A stretch of DNA of 47,925 nt from Oscillospiraceae bacterium (GCA_015064085.1 SVSX01000012.1:1-47925); one strand, 5' to 3'; numbered from the stretch's first letter, positions 7,878 to 16,329 are shown. Notes: generated by a model not told the origin, from the sequence alone. A program made the numbers and translations.

Positions 7878-9368
7878 TCAAGAGGAATAGCTTGCAAGCA
7901 TCTCATCAAGCTCACCCTGTGCCGTATCAACAGACTTGTTGTAGAGTCGCTGATATACGTTCATCTTCATTACAGGCACAGTTTCAGCTATATGCACGTA
8001 AAGACCGCCGTAGTTGCAGATAGCCGCTATATCGTAAACAACGTTTTCAAATACAAGGTCGAGCATCTCTGCGCATCTCTGGTCGTAAACGTCCTGAAGC
8101 TTACATTTTGTTTCGTAGAACGCATCAAGTGTCGTATCGGTTGAGAGCTCTGTGAGTGCCTCGAGTCCGAAACCGCAGAATTCCTGATCCTCTGCCATAA
8201 TCGGGATAGCAAAGAAGCTTCCGTTACCGATATTGATATGTGTGTAGTACTTTTCCTGTGCGACATCATATTTAGGATAAGGAAGAATACCAAACTCAAA
8301 ATCGCAATATTTGTTTAGAGACGATTCAAATACCGAGGGGAATGAGCAGAAGAGGAGCGAACGGCTGTCACACCAGGTACGTGTTGAGCTTTCAGGCTGT
8401 TCACCGTCATACATCGCCATATTTCTGTCACTCGCAAAGGCAAGGGTCTTATCAATGATGGAGATTATTTTATCATCAACACCAACAAGCCTCGGAACAC
8501 CGTCCTCTATTGTAGAGACACGGAAGCCTCCGCCGAAAACAAGTGTTGCAAAGGAATGAGTACTTTCAAGTGTAAGTCCGAAGGCATCGGCTGCGCTATG
8601 TCCGTCCACACCGTCCACCTCATAGGTGAAATCAGTTACAAGCTCACCCGCCTTTTCAAGTGTCCACTCTCCGCTCTCTACCCAATCCTCAATGTAAAGA
8701 TCGGAATACTCGTCAAAGGATCTGAGAAGAACACGGTTATAGAGCATTATGTAGGTTCTGCTCTTGTCCTGAATAAGGAAATCACTTGTGGTGTAGTAAA
8801 GTTTGCCCATAACGGTGAGCTGCTCATTTGCGTAATCATTCCACGAAATGTGGTTAAGATTTATATGAGGAACAGCAGTAAGGTCGGAAAGGAATCCCTG
8901 CTCTGCGTGCTGCTGCGCATACTTAGGAATATAGATAACAAGATCGTAAAGGTCATATCCCGACTTGTAAAGCAGGTCGGCAGTAGCGTATACGTTTGCA
9001 TCAAGTGTCTTTTGGACAATAATACCGTATTTAGACTTTATCATCTCGTTTCTGGAATATACCGCATCGTTAACGACCTCGCCGTTGAGGGTGTCTGCAG
9101 CGATCTCGTTGTTGTAAAACTGAACGTGGACTCCTCCATCTCGTCCGAGAACGTTATACGGTACATCACCCCAATGCTTTTCAGGAAGCTTAGAGACCGA
9201 TCTGTCCTCGGTGGTGGTTGCCCCATCGCCGTTTTCCCCGCCTTCGCCTGCTGTGGTTACTACGGTCGTATTCGAGGGATCTTCCCCATCAGTACCGCAA
9301 GAAACAAAGCTGGTCACGATCATCATAAGCGCGAGAATAAGAGCGAGAATTCTTGCTGTTTTTTTCAT
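7878..9368 (-). CDS. extracellular solute-binding lipoprotein (SBP2)
   Basis: 496 residues. The signal peptide MKKTARILALILALMMIVT is almost identical to that of SBP1, but the lipobox (FVSCGTDGEDPSNTT) and the mature chain follow SBP3 (for example SVSKLP, then NVLGRDGGVHVQFYN, then SLLFCSFPSVFESSLNKYC). The N-terminus therefore looks swapped between paralogues. The start is placed at the ATG 8 bases after AAGGA, three codons inside the longest frame. It is the middle gene of the tandem array, separated from both neighbours by about 50 nearly identical bases. The role is capture of an unknown, probably carbohydrate, ligand at the cell surface. Confidence 0.85.
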   Translation of the reverse strand: MKKTARILALILALMMIVTSFVSCGTDGEDPSNTTVVTTAGEGGENGDGATTTEDRSVSKLPEKHWGDVPYNVLGRDGGVHVQFYNNEIAADTLNGEVVNDAVYSRNEMIKSKYGIIVQKTLDANVYATADLLYKSGYDLYDLVIYIPKYAQQHAEQGFLSDLTAVPHINLNHISWNDYANEQLTVMGKLYYTTSDFLIQDKSRTYIMLYNRVLLRSFDEYSDLYIEDWVESGEWTLEKAGELVTDFTYEVDGVDGHSAADAFGLTLESTHSFATLVFGGGFRVSTIEDGVPRLVGVDDKIISIIDKTLAFASDRNMAMYDGEQPESSTRTWCDSRSLLFCSFPSVFESSLNKYCDFEFGILPYPKYDVAQEKYYTHINIGNGSFFAIPIMAEDQEFCGFGLEALTELSTDTTLDAFYETKCKLQDVYDQRCAEMLDLVFENVVYDIAAICNYGGLYVHIAETVPVMKMNVYQRLYNKSVDTAQGELDEMLASYSS

Positions 9369-9403
9369 AAACACCATCCTTTTTATTTTATTAATTTATA
9401 TCA

Positions 9404-9425
9404 TTTTATCACGTATGTGATAAAA
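9404..9425. repeat. perfect palindrome between SBP3 and SBP2
   Basis: TTTTATCAC, GTAT, GTGATAAAA: perfect 9-bp arms with a 4-base centre, one base after the SBP3 stop. The whole SBP3-SBP2 spacer is repeated almost exactly in the SBP2-SBP1 spacer, including this dyad. Confidence 0.55.
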
Positions 9426-9426
9426 A

Positions 9427-10917
9427 TCAAGCGGAATAGCTTGCAAGCATTTCATCAAGCTCAATTTGAGCTTGATCGATCGTCTTATTGTAAAGACGCT
9501 GATATACGTTCATATTCATTGTTATCACTGTGGTAGCAATATGATCGTAAAGTCCGCCGTAATTGCAGATAGCAGCTATATCGTAAACAACGTTTTCAAA
9601 TACAAGGTCGAGCATATCCGCGCATCTCTGATCGTATACATCCTGAAGCTTACATTTCGTTTCGTAGAATGCCTCAAGTGTCGTATCGGTCGAAAACTCT
9701 GTGAGCACCTCAAGTCCGAAGCCGCAGAATTCCTGATTCTCTGCTATCATCGGGATAGCAAAGAAGCTGCCGTAACCGATATTGATGTGTGTGTAATACT
9801 TTTCCTGTGCTGTATCGTACTTAGGAAAAGGAAGGATACCAAATTCAAAATTACAATATTTGTTGAGAGAAGACTCAAATACCGAGGGGAACGAGCAGAA
9901 GAGGAGCGAACGCCCGTCACACCATGTCAGTGTTGGGCTCGCAGGCCACTCGCCGTCATACATCGCCATCGTCCTGTCCCCCGCAAACGCAAGGGTCTTA
10001 TCGATGATCGAAATTATTTTTTCGTCAACTCCAACGAATTTGGGAACACCGTCCTCTACTGTAGAGAAGCGGAAGCCCGCTCCGATAAGAAGTGTCGCAA
10101 AGGAATTAGGTCCTTCAAGCGTAAGTCCGAAAGCATCATTCTCATTATGTCCGTCAATACCGTCCACCTCATAGCTGAAATCACTTACAAGCTGAGCAGC
10201 CTTTTCAAGTGTCCACTCTCCGCTCTCTACCCAATCCTCGATATAAAGGTCGGAATATTCCTCAAAGGATCTGAGCAGACCGCGGTTATAAAGAATTATG
10301 TAGGTCCTGCTCTTGTCCTGAATAAGGAAATCACTTGTGGTATAGTAAAGCCTGCCCATAACTGTAAGCTGCTCATTTGCGTAATCGTTCCACGCAATGT
10401 GATTGAGATTTACGTGCGGTACTGTCGTAAGATCGGAAAGAAATCCCTGCTCTGCGTGCATCTGCGCATACTTAGGAACATAGATGACCAGATCGTAAAG
10501 GTCGTCTCCCGACTTATAAAGCAGGTCAGCAGTAGCGTACACATCCGACCTAAGAGTTTTTTGAACAATAATGTTATATTTGGTCTTTATCATCTCGTTT
10601 CTGGTGTAGACCGCGTCATTAACGACCTCACCGTTAAGAGTATCTGCCGCTATCTCATGATTATAAAACTGAACGTGAACACCGCCGTCTCGTCCGAGAA
10701 CGCTATAGGAGTCGCCGCCCCAATCTTTATCGGGAAGCTTGGAGACCGATCTGTCCTCGGTAGTGGTAGCTCCGTCGCCGGTTTCTCCGCCTTCGTCAGC
10801 TGTAGTTATTACAGTCGTGTTCGAGGGATCTTCACCGTCAGTACCGCAAGCGGAAAAGCATACAAGCAGTGTACTGAGAACGAGAACCAGTGTCATTAAT
10901 CTGCAAATGTTTTTCAT
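9427..10917 (-). CDS. extracellular solute-binding lipoprotein (SBP3)
   Basis: 496 residues and promoter-proximal in the SBP array. The signal peptide (MKNICRLMTLVLVLSTLLV) differs from those of SBP1 and SBP2, and the lipobox is FSACGT. The mature chain is very close to SBP2 throughout, differing mostly by conservative changes, so this pair is the younger duplication. GAGGA precedes the ATG by 7 bases. It is the only gene of the three with a recognisable promoter region, and that promoter carries the composite box shared with the glycosidase at 41523-43247. As with its paralogues, no ABC permease is encoded in the window. Confidence 0.85.
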   Translation of the reverse strand: MKNICRLMTLVLVLSTLLVCFSACGTDGEDPSNTTVITTADEGGETGDGATTTEDRSVSKLPDKDWGGDSYSVLGRDGGVHVQFYNHEIAADTLNGEVVNDAVYTRNEMIKTKYNIIVQKTLRSDVYATADLLYKSGDDLYDLVIYVPKYAQMHAEQGFLSDLTTVPHVNLNHIAWNDYANEQLTVMGRLYYTTSDFLIQDKSRTYIILYNRGLLRSFEEYSDLYIEDWVESGEWTLEKAAQLVSDFSYEVDGIDGHNENDAFGLTLEGPNSFATLLIGAGFRFSTVEDGVPKFVGVDEKIISIIDKTLAFAGDRTMAMYDGEWPASPTLTWCDGRSLLFCSFPSVFESSLNKYCNFEFGILPFPKYDTAQEKYYTHINIGYGSFFAIPMIAENQEFCGFGLEVLTEFSTDTTLEAFYETKCKLQDVYDQRCADMLDLVFENVVYDIAAICNYGGLYDHIATTVITMNMNVYQRLYNKTIDQAQIELDEMLASYSA

Positions 10918-10950
10918 TGCTTATCCTCTCTTTATATTTATTTTATATTT

Positions 10951-10998
10951 ATTATACAACTTTTTTTACAATAATGTGTATAATATTGAGTATGATTT
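10951..10998 (-). promoter_or_regulatory. promoter of the SBP array with composite activator box
   Basis: On the minus strand: AAATCATACT (10989-10998), 8 bases, TACACAT (10974-10980), 17 bases, TATAAT (10951-10956). The -35 hexamer ACACAT is poor, which points to an activator. The same three blocks with the same spacings occur at 43279-43326. Confidence 0.6.
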
Positions 10999-11026
10999 GT
11001 ACAAAATATAGTTTTTTTAATTACAA

Positions 11027-11476
11027 TTATTCAACTGTAACAGTTCCGTCCTCTTCCACCGTAACGCTCATTCCGTCCTTAACGTAGGAAAGAAATTCGT
11101 CGCCGAGGCAGTCGATAACAGGCATCGTTATATCCTCAACCCAAACGTCGGCAAGTACAGCTCCCGCCGCCGCAAGAGAGTCGATATGACCCGAAAAAAG
11201 CATACACGCAGGCTGTTTTTTCATTGCGCAAGCGCAGTAGAGCACGAGTCCGCCCGTAGTAGAGCCTATCGTCTGAGGAAGGCAGAGCGCCTTGCCTATA
11301 AGGGGCTTTCCGTGAAGTTCCTCGTTATTCTGGTCGCCGCACTTTACCTCTTTGTCGCCGAACTGAAGAGCCATCTGGAAGGACGCCAGCGTATTGAAGC
11401 CCTGAGTTGTAACGACTGCGGGAGCGGTGACCTTACCCGCGCTTATTACTCTTCCCTGAAATTTTTTCATAATCAT
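11027..11476 (-). CDS. aconitase X, small (swivel) subunit, DUF126
   Basis: 149 residues, or 147 if the second ATG is used (GGAGG is 3 bases from the first and 9 from the second). The segment around QTIGSTTGGLVLYCACAM and the C-terminal VKDGMSVTVEEDGTVTVE match the AcnX swivel domain, which carries the active-site Ser/Thr loop that closes over the Fe-S dehydratase subunit. It overlaps the end of the large-subunit gene by 4 bp, so the two are made in equal amounts. AcnX enzymes dehydrate hydroxy acids such as hydroxyprolines (bacteria) or phosphomevalonate (archaea). Which substrate applies here is not visible. Confidence 0.85.
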   Translation of the reverse strand: MIMKKFQGRVISAGKVTAPAVVTTQGFNTLASFQMALQFGDKEVKCGDQNNEELHGKPLIGKALCLPQTIGSTTGGLVLYCACAMKKQPACMLFSGHIDSLAAAGAVLADVWVEDITMPVIDCLGDEFLSYVKDGMSVTVEEDGTVTVE

Positions 11477-12747
11477 TTGCCTCCCTTCGTGATCGCGCTC
11501 AGTATCTCTTCATCTGTATAATATCTCGCGCTTGTGTACGTGCGGAGCTTATTTGACGAGGTGATAACAGGCATCTTCTTGCAAAGCGGGTTGTTCATAT
11601 ACATCAGAGGACAGATATAAGAGGTGATAACGCCCGTTGCCTTGAGTCGCTCCGCGTATTCGGTCTTTCCAAATGCCTCGAGGACCTTGGGGGCTGCGGT
11701 AAGCACTGTGGGGATAGTCACCTTCTTTGCTCCGCTCTCCTTAAGCCCCGCCTCGATCTTGTCGGTCCAATCCTTGAGCTGCTCAAGGGAGAGATGAGGA
11801 CATCCTACAAAGCAAAGCTTGGGAGCTGCCTCGGGATCTTTCCAGATCACAGGGTAGTTATTCTTAACTCTTTCAAGCTCTGCATCGTCGATAACGTATT
11901 CCTTCGCACCGTCAGCGATCAGGCTCTCGCCCTGCTCTACCGCCTCGGGGGTAAGGTTTGCTATATGATAAAGTCCGACAGCGCCGTTCGATGCGGTTGC
12001 CGCGCCAAAATCCTTGAGATATGCGCAAGCGGCATCATTCAGCTCATTTCCTATCCATTCGTCAAGTCCGATAACGTAAGGAACATCCTCCATTACCTTC
12101 ATTCCGATAGCCGAGCCGAGGAGCTGAGCCTCGGGCTTCTTGGTAGTCTTGATCCTTACTACCCAAGTCGCCTTTCTTCCCTCGTCGGTGAGAAGTCCGA
12201 AATAAGGAACGTATCCGACTATAGATCCCATAATGTCGATAATACCCGAGTTTCGGTTACATCTCGCGCCAAGGACAGAGTTTGCGTAAACGACTGCGCT
12301 CGATTCCGCCCAGGAGAGCACATCTCCCTTCTTAGGCTTGTTGCCGACCTCGTCCATATAGCAGGTACAGCTGAAGGCATCGTCGTCAAGGAGTCCGAGC
12401 TCCTTAAGCTGACCCTCATAGAAATCCTGCTTTGTGTACATAAACTTGTTAAAAACAAGATTCTGAAGGAAATTCGCGGGAACGTTCTTGTCCAGAGGAC
12501 GGGGGTCTACCGAGAATTTCTGACCCGAGGTAACACCCGCATCGAGAAGCTGCTGCATAAGATCGTAGACCGGAGACATTACCTTAAGTCCGAATGAAGT
12601 TACCAGATGGTTGTAGCTCGAGGTGATGGGCACGAGCTTTTCAGCCTCAAAGGCATCGCCGTATCTGACAAGGGTCTTCATTACCTTCGCCATCGTCTCA
12701 CCCTTAGAGCCGTTGAGTATTTCCTGTTGTTCGTTTGTTAATATCAT
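11473..12747 (-). CDS. aconitase X, large catalytic subunit, DUF521
   Basis: 424 residues from the ATG at 12747, chosen because GGAGAG lies 6 bases before it; the longer TTG frame runs through that site. The AcnX signature is clear: SSAVVYANSVLGARCNR (residues about 133-149), a glycine-rich stretch after it, GCPHLSLEQL, and a C-terminal ICPLMYMNNPLC. The cysteines in CTCYMDE, GCPHLS and ICPLMYM are plausible Fe-S ligands. It is a cytosolic dehydratase. It follows the flavin reductase gene by 22 bp and overlaps the small subunit, giving a three-gene operon in which dehydration would give an unsaturated or enamine product that the reductase could handle. That pathway link is inference. Confidence 0.88.
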   Translation of the reverse strand: MILTNEQQEILNGSKGETMAKVMKTLVRYGDAFEAEKLVPITSSYNHLVTSFGLKVMSPVYDLMQQLLDAGVTSGQKFSVDPRPLDKNVPANFLQNLVFNKFMYTKQDFYEGQLKELGLLDDDAFSCTCYMDEVGNKPKKGDVLSWAESSAVVYANSVLGARCNRNSGIIDIMGSIVGYVPYFGLLTDEGRKATWVVRIKTTKKPEAQLLGSAIGMKVMEDVPYVIGLDEWIGNELNDAACAYLKDFGAATASNGAVGLYHIANLTPEAVEQGESLIADGAKEYVIDDAELERVKNNYPVIWKDPEAAPKLCFVGCPHLSLEQLKDWTDKIEAGLKESGAKKVTIPTVLTAAPKVLEAFGKTEYAERLKATGVITSYICPLMYMNNPLCKKMPVITSSNKLRTYTSARYYTDEEILSAITKGGK

Positions 12748-12769
12748 TTTTTCTCTCCTTACCAAATAA

Positions 12770-14830
12770 TCAGAGCTTCATACATACGTCCCACGCACCC
12801 CAGATAACAGTGCGGAGGTTTCCGACCTTAGAGGCGTCACCGATAACGTGGATATTCTTTCCCTTGACAGCAAGAGGCGCGGGATTATATCCGACCGAAA
12901 GGATCACGCTGTCCGACTCAAGCTCAATGCTCTTGCCGTCCTTATCCTTGAGGGTAACGCTTCCCTCACCTATCTCGGAAACAGAGGTCTCAAGATAAAC
13001 TGGGACTTTGTTGGTCTTGAAGAAGTCGCGCAGGTAGCTGGTGTTCGCGAGGCATATTCCCTTTGTGGTGATAAGGTCGTCCTGCATTTCCACAATGGTG
13101 GGCTTCTTTCCGTTCAGATAGAGCTCGTAAGCGATCTCACAGCCGGTAAGTCCGCCACCTATAACAGTGACCTTTTCTCCCACCTCTGCGTTTCCGAGAA
13201 GGAAGTCGACAGCCTCAAGGGCCTTTTCTGCACCCTTAATGGGTATTCTCTTGGCAACAGCGCCCGTTGCTATGATTATCTCATCTGCGCCGAGAGCATT
13301 TACGTCCTTGATCTCGGTATTGAGCTTGATCTCTATAGGATACTTAGCCAGCTCGCGTATGTACCAGGAAATAAGCGCTCTGTCCTTCTCCTTGAATGAG
13401 GGAGCTGCCGCGGCAATAAAGACACCGCCGAGCTTATCCGACTTTTCGTAAAGCGTTACGCTATGACCTCTCTTCGCAAGAAGGATAGCCGACTCCATAC
13501 CGCCGATACCGCCACCGATAACGGCGATATTCTTTTTCTTCTTGGCAGGCTGAACAGTGTATTTTTTAGACTGCATCGTCTCGGGATTAAGTGCGCAGCG
13601 CGCAAGGCCCATCGTGTCGGTAAGGTCCTGAGTATTTGCGTGTCCCTTGGAGGATGAGAAGTTGAAGCATCCGCTGTGACAGCAGATACAAGGCTTGATA
13701 TCCTCTATCCTGTCCTCGATCATCTTGGTGACCCATTCGGGGTCGGTAAGGAACTGACGGGCAACACCGACGGCGTCTATCCTTCCCTCGGCAACAGCCT
13801 TAGCGCCCACCTCGGCATCCATTCTTCCCGCGCAGACCACGGGAATATCAACGTATTCCTTGATATGTGCCACGTCCTCAAGATTGCAGTTCTCGGGCAT
13901 ATACATCGGCGGATGCGCCCAATACCAGGAGTCATACGTGCCGTTATCGGCGTTGAGCATATCATATCCCGCATCCTGCAGGTACTTCGCCGCTCTTTCG
14001 GACTCCTCCATATTTCTTCCGACCTCGGTATATTCCTCCCCGGGCATAGCGCCCTCGCAGAATCCCTTCATCTTGGACTCTACGGAATAACGGAGCGAAA
14101 CGGGATAATCCTCGCCACACGCCTCCTTGATAGCCTTTACGACCTCTGCCGCAAAGCGGTAGCGGTTCTCAAAGCTTCCGCCGTAATCGTCGGTACGCTT
14201 GTTAAAGAACTCGATAGAAAACTGGTCGAGCAGATATCCCTCGTGAACTGCGTGGACCTCAACTCCGTCAACACCCGCGTCACGGCAGAGCTTAGCCGTC
14301 TTTGCGAAGGCTTCGATGATCTCGTGGATCTGCTCCACCGTCATCTCGGGGCAGATGATGTCGTGCGCCCAACGAGAGGGCTGAGGAGAGGGAGACGCAA
14401 GCTCGTGAGAGGTATCTATGATAGGCTTCACGATAGCTCTTGTGAATTTGTTTCTGTGCAGAGGAGCGACAAGCTCGGTGATCGCCCAGGAGCGGCCCAT
14501 TCCCGCGGTAAGCTGAACAAAGAGCTTTGCTCCCGTTTTATGGATCTCGTCCATAAATTCCTTCAGCTCCTCAAACATCTTGGGGTTCTGCCAGAGCCAT
14601 TTTCCCCAGAAGGTATCGCGCAGGGGCGCAATTCCGGGGATTATAAGTCCGACGTTGTTATTCGCTCTCTCAAGAAAGAGCTTTGCCGCCTCTTTGTCAA
14701 AGTGACAGCCTGTGAGCTCAAACCAACCGAAAAGTGACGTACCGCCCATCGGGCACATTACGATACGGTTTTTGATCTCTACGTCTCGGATCTTCCAAGG
14801 GGTAAACAGTGCTTCATATTTTGAATCCAT
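12770..14830 (-). CDS. Old-Yellow-Enzyme-type FMN/Fe-S/FAD reductase (2-enoate or dienoyl-CoA reductase family)
   Basis: 686 residues, the usual size for the family. Residues 1-370 form the FMN-binding TIM barrel (KNRIVMCPMGG; DGVEVHAVHEGYLLDQFSIE; VCAGRMDAEVGAKAV). A 4Fe-4S motif CICCHSGC follows, with the fourth Cys in RCALNP. The C-terminal half has two Rossmann motifs (IAVIGGGIGGMESAILLAKR and VTVIGGGLTGCEIAYEL) for FAD and NAD(P)H. The enzyme should reduce an activated C=C bond. The gap between the third and fourth Fe-S cysteines (23 residues) is about twice that usual in the family. GGAG precedes the ATG; first gene of the AcnX operon. It could act on the AcnX product, but no substrate is proven. 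Confidence 0.85.
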   Translation of the reverse strand: MDSKYEALFTPWKIRDVEIKNRIVMCPMGGTSLFGWFELTGCHFDKEAAKLFLERANNNVGLIIPGIAPLRDTFWGKWLWQNPKMFEELKEFMDEIHKTGAKLFVQLTAGMGRSWAITELVAPLHRNKFTRAIVKPIIDTSHELASPSPQPSRWAHDIICPEMTVEQIHEIIEAFAKTAKLCRDAGVDGVEVHAVHEGYLLDQFSIEFFNKRTDDYGGSFENRYRFAAEVVKAIKEACGEDYPVSLRYSVESKMKGFCEGAMPGEEYTEVGRNMEESERAAKYLQDAGYDMLNADNGTYDSWYWAHPPMYMPENCNLEDVAHIKEYVDIPVVCAGRMDAEVGAKAVAEGRIDAVGVARQFLTDPEWVTKMIEDRIEDIKPCICCHSGCFNFSSSKGHANTQDLTDTMGLARCALNPETMQSKKYTVQPAKKKKNIAVIGGGIGGMESAILLAKRGHSVTLYEKSDKLGGVFIAAAAPSFKEKDRALISWYIRELAKYPIEIKLNTEIKDVNALGADEIIIATGAVAKRIPIKGAEKALEAVDFLLGNAEVGEKVTVIGGGLTGCEIAYELYLNGKKPTIVEMQDDLITTKGICLANTSYLRDFFKTNKVPVYLETSVSEIGEGSVTLKDKDGKSIELESDSVILSVGYNPAPLAVKGKNIHVIGDASKVGNLRTVIWGAWDVCMKL

Positions 14831-14867
14831 ACTTTTCTCCTTTGTATCACAAATGTATCCAATTTAC

Positions 14868-14896
14868 ATTATATATTATCAACTTCGTTTTGTCAA
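14868..14896 (-). promoter_or_regulatory. strong sigma-A promoter of the reductase-AcnX operon
   Basis: On the minus strand: TTGACA (14891-14896), 17 bp, TATAAT (14868-14873). Between the -10 and the start codon lie two GATACA direct repeats 11 bp apart, a possible repressor site. Confidence 0.85.
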
Positions 14897-14969
14897 GAAG
14901 GAAAAAAGCTCCCGCGATGTCAAAAAAAGACTCCGCAGGTGCGCGTACAAAATCAGCAACCTTCATTAT

Positions 14970-15020
14970 CAGAAAAAGAGAGGACATTTCGGCTACGAAC
15001 CGATTTTTCCTCTCTTTCTG
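14970..15020. repeat. 51-bp hairpin repeat, copy 1
   Basis: An imperfect inverted repeat: outer arms of CAGAAA plus GAGAGGA pairing with TCCTCTC plus TTTCTG, and an inner TCGG/CCGA stem. It sits 12 bases after the XRE stop codon. The reverse complement of copy 2 (16584-16634) matches at 46 of 51 positions, and four of the five differences are paired exchanges that keep the stem (T-A and A-T replaced by G-C and G-C). Confidence 0.75.
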
Positions 15021-15031
15021 TCGGGACAATA

Positions 15032-16201
15032 TTACGATTCCTTTTGTTTGGTAACGATTAACGCTTTTACGCGTTCACAGAGCTTAATAAATCTCGGATG
15101 ATCACGAAGCGCGTCAAAATCCTTTCCGTTGAGAATATCATAATAATTGCTGGGAAACAGGCAATAGCAGCTACACATACCGTTCATTTGAGTAGCCATA
15201 TATATCATTCTCTCTTCAGGGCTGTCGGGATTATTGTCACGGTTCATCCAATACTCTTTAGCTCGCCATTCCATTCCATCAAGAAAACGGCATGACGTCG
15301 GCAATACGACCTCATCTGTAATCATCATTGTATCCTCTAACAGCTTTACTACAGCTTCTGCTTTCGAAAGAGCCTCATCCTGATTCCCCGAGAGTATTGA
15401 CCGTACCGCCGATTTAAGCCCGAGTTCAACACGGTCTGTTATCCACATATCAGGGCTATCATCCTCGGCATCGCAACGAATTAATGAAAGTATAGCTTCC
15501 ATAAATTGATCTGCAGCTTGTTTATTTTCGTTGCTTTCTCCCCATTTTAGCAGATAGCCAGGACAAAGCAAGGCTTCAAAAGCAACATATAGCTGATATC
15601 TGCGTTCGGGCTCGAACTTTTCCGCATCCCCACGATGCTGATATCTCCTGAACAGTAATGCACGCTCGGAACAGTCAAACGAGGTAGTGTATTTTTTCAA
15701 AAAATCCTCTAAATGATCCTCGTCCTCAATATATGCCATTGTTTGGATAGTGTGTGGATACATAGGATGGCGCTCAAGGTAGGCATCTGCCAGCAATCGC
15801 ACTTCGGGAAGTATTTTAGGATCGCGAAATGCTCTGTCGTTTCCTTCACACCACGGACGCCACGCGGAATCGCTGTCAAGATAATTTCTGCGTATATCAC
15901 GGAGAAAGTTTACGATTTTGTCGGCATCGTAATCTCTTTTTATACACTCACGACGAAGCTCGTCAAATGTTTGAACCGCACGTTTTTCCTTTTCGATCCG
16001 AGGCATTCCAAGCAGCTCGTCAACCGTCACGGAAAGCTCTTCGGCAATGGCAGGGATCAGCTCAAGGTCAGGATAAGTCGTACCGTTTTCCCAGCGGCTG
16101 ATTGATTGGTAGGTTACGCCTAAGCGATCGGCAAGTGCTTCTTGCGTCAGATCGTTTTTCTTTCGGAAGTTACGTATATTTTCTCCAATTGCAAGTTTCA
16201 T
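15032..16201 (-). CDS. XRE-family transcriptional regulator with helical C-terminal domain
   Basis: 389 residues. Residues 4-62 are a classical HTH_3 domain (IGENIRNFRKKNDLTQEALA; GVTYQSISRWENGTTYPDLE). The remaining roughly 320 residues are predicted alpha-helical, rich in Trp and acidic residues, and resemble the TPR-like effector domains that follow HTH_3 in Clostridia regulators; no catalytic motif is visible. GGAGG lies 6 bases before the ATG. It is monocistronic with its own promoter and a dyad in the 5' leader that could be its operator. Base use is more A/T-rich and less regular than in flanking operons, and the gene is bracketed by inverted 51-bp repeats, so it may have arrived as a cassette. 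Target genes are unknown. Confidence 0.85.
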   Translation of the reverse strand: MKLAIGENIRNFRKKNDLTQEALADRLGVTYQSISRWENGTTYPDLELIPAIAEELSVTVDELLGMPRIEKEKRAVQTFDELRRECIKRDYDADKIVNFLRDIRRNYLDSDSAWRPWCEGNDRAFRDPKILPEVRLLADAYLERHPMYPHTIQTMAYIEDEDHLEDFLKKYTTSFDCSERALLFRRYQHRGDAEKFEPERRYQLYVAFEALLCPGYLLKWGESNENKQAADQFMEAILSLIRCDAEDDSPDMWITDRVELGLKSAVRSILSGNQDEALSKAEAVVKLLEDTMMITDEVVLPTSCRFLDGMEWRAKEYWMNRDNNPDSPEERMIYMATQMNGMCSCYCLFPSNYYDILNGKDFDALRDHPRFIKLCERVKALIVTKQKES

Positions 16202-16224
16202 TTTTTCCTCCTTGTTCGGGTGAT

Positions 16225-16237
16225 TGCTTAGTAAGCA
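16225..16237. promoter_or_regulatory. dyad in the XRE leader, candidate autoregulatory operator
   Basis: TGCTTA, G, TAAGCA: perfect 6-bp arms between the -10 box and the XRE start codon. The position fits repression of its own transcription. Confidence 0.4.
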
Positions 16238-16257
16238 TTTCTTTTGTCGACACCTAT

Positions 16258-16286
16258 ATTATACTGTAAATTTATCAAAAATTCAA
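16258..16286 (-). promoter_or_regulatory. sigma-A promoter of the XRE gene
   Basis: On the minus strand: TTGAAT (16281-16286), 17 bp, TATAAT (16258-16263), about 57 bp before the ATG. Confidence 0.7.
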
Positions 16287-16329
16287 TAACGCATTTTGAG
16301 AGAATAATTATTATTTTATGTTATATTTT

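Noticed and set aside
9466-10899. 477-codon open frame on the plus strand
   Set aside because: Mirror frame of SBP3; the same kind of mirror frame appears opposite SBP2 and SBP1, as expected from shared codon use and not from a gene.
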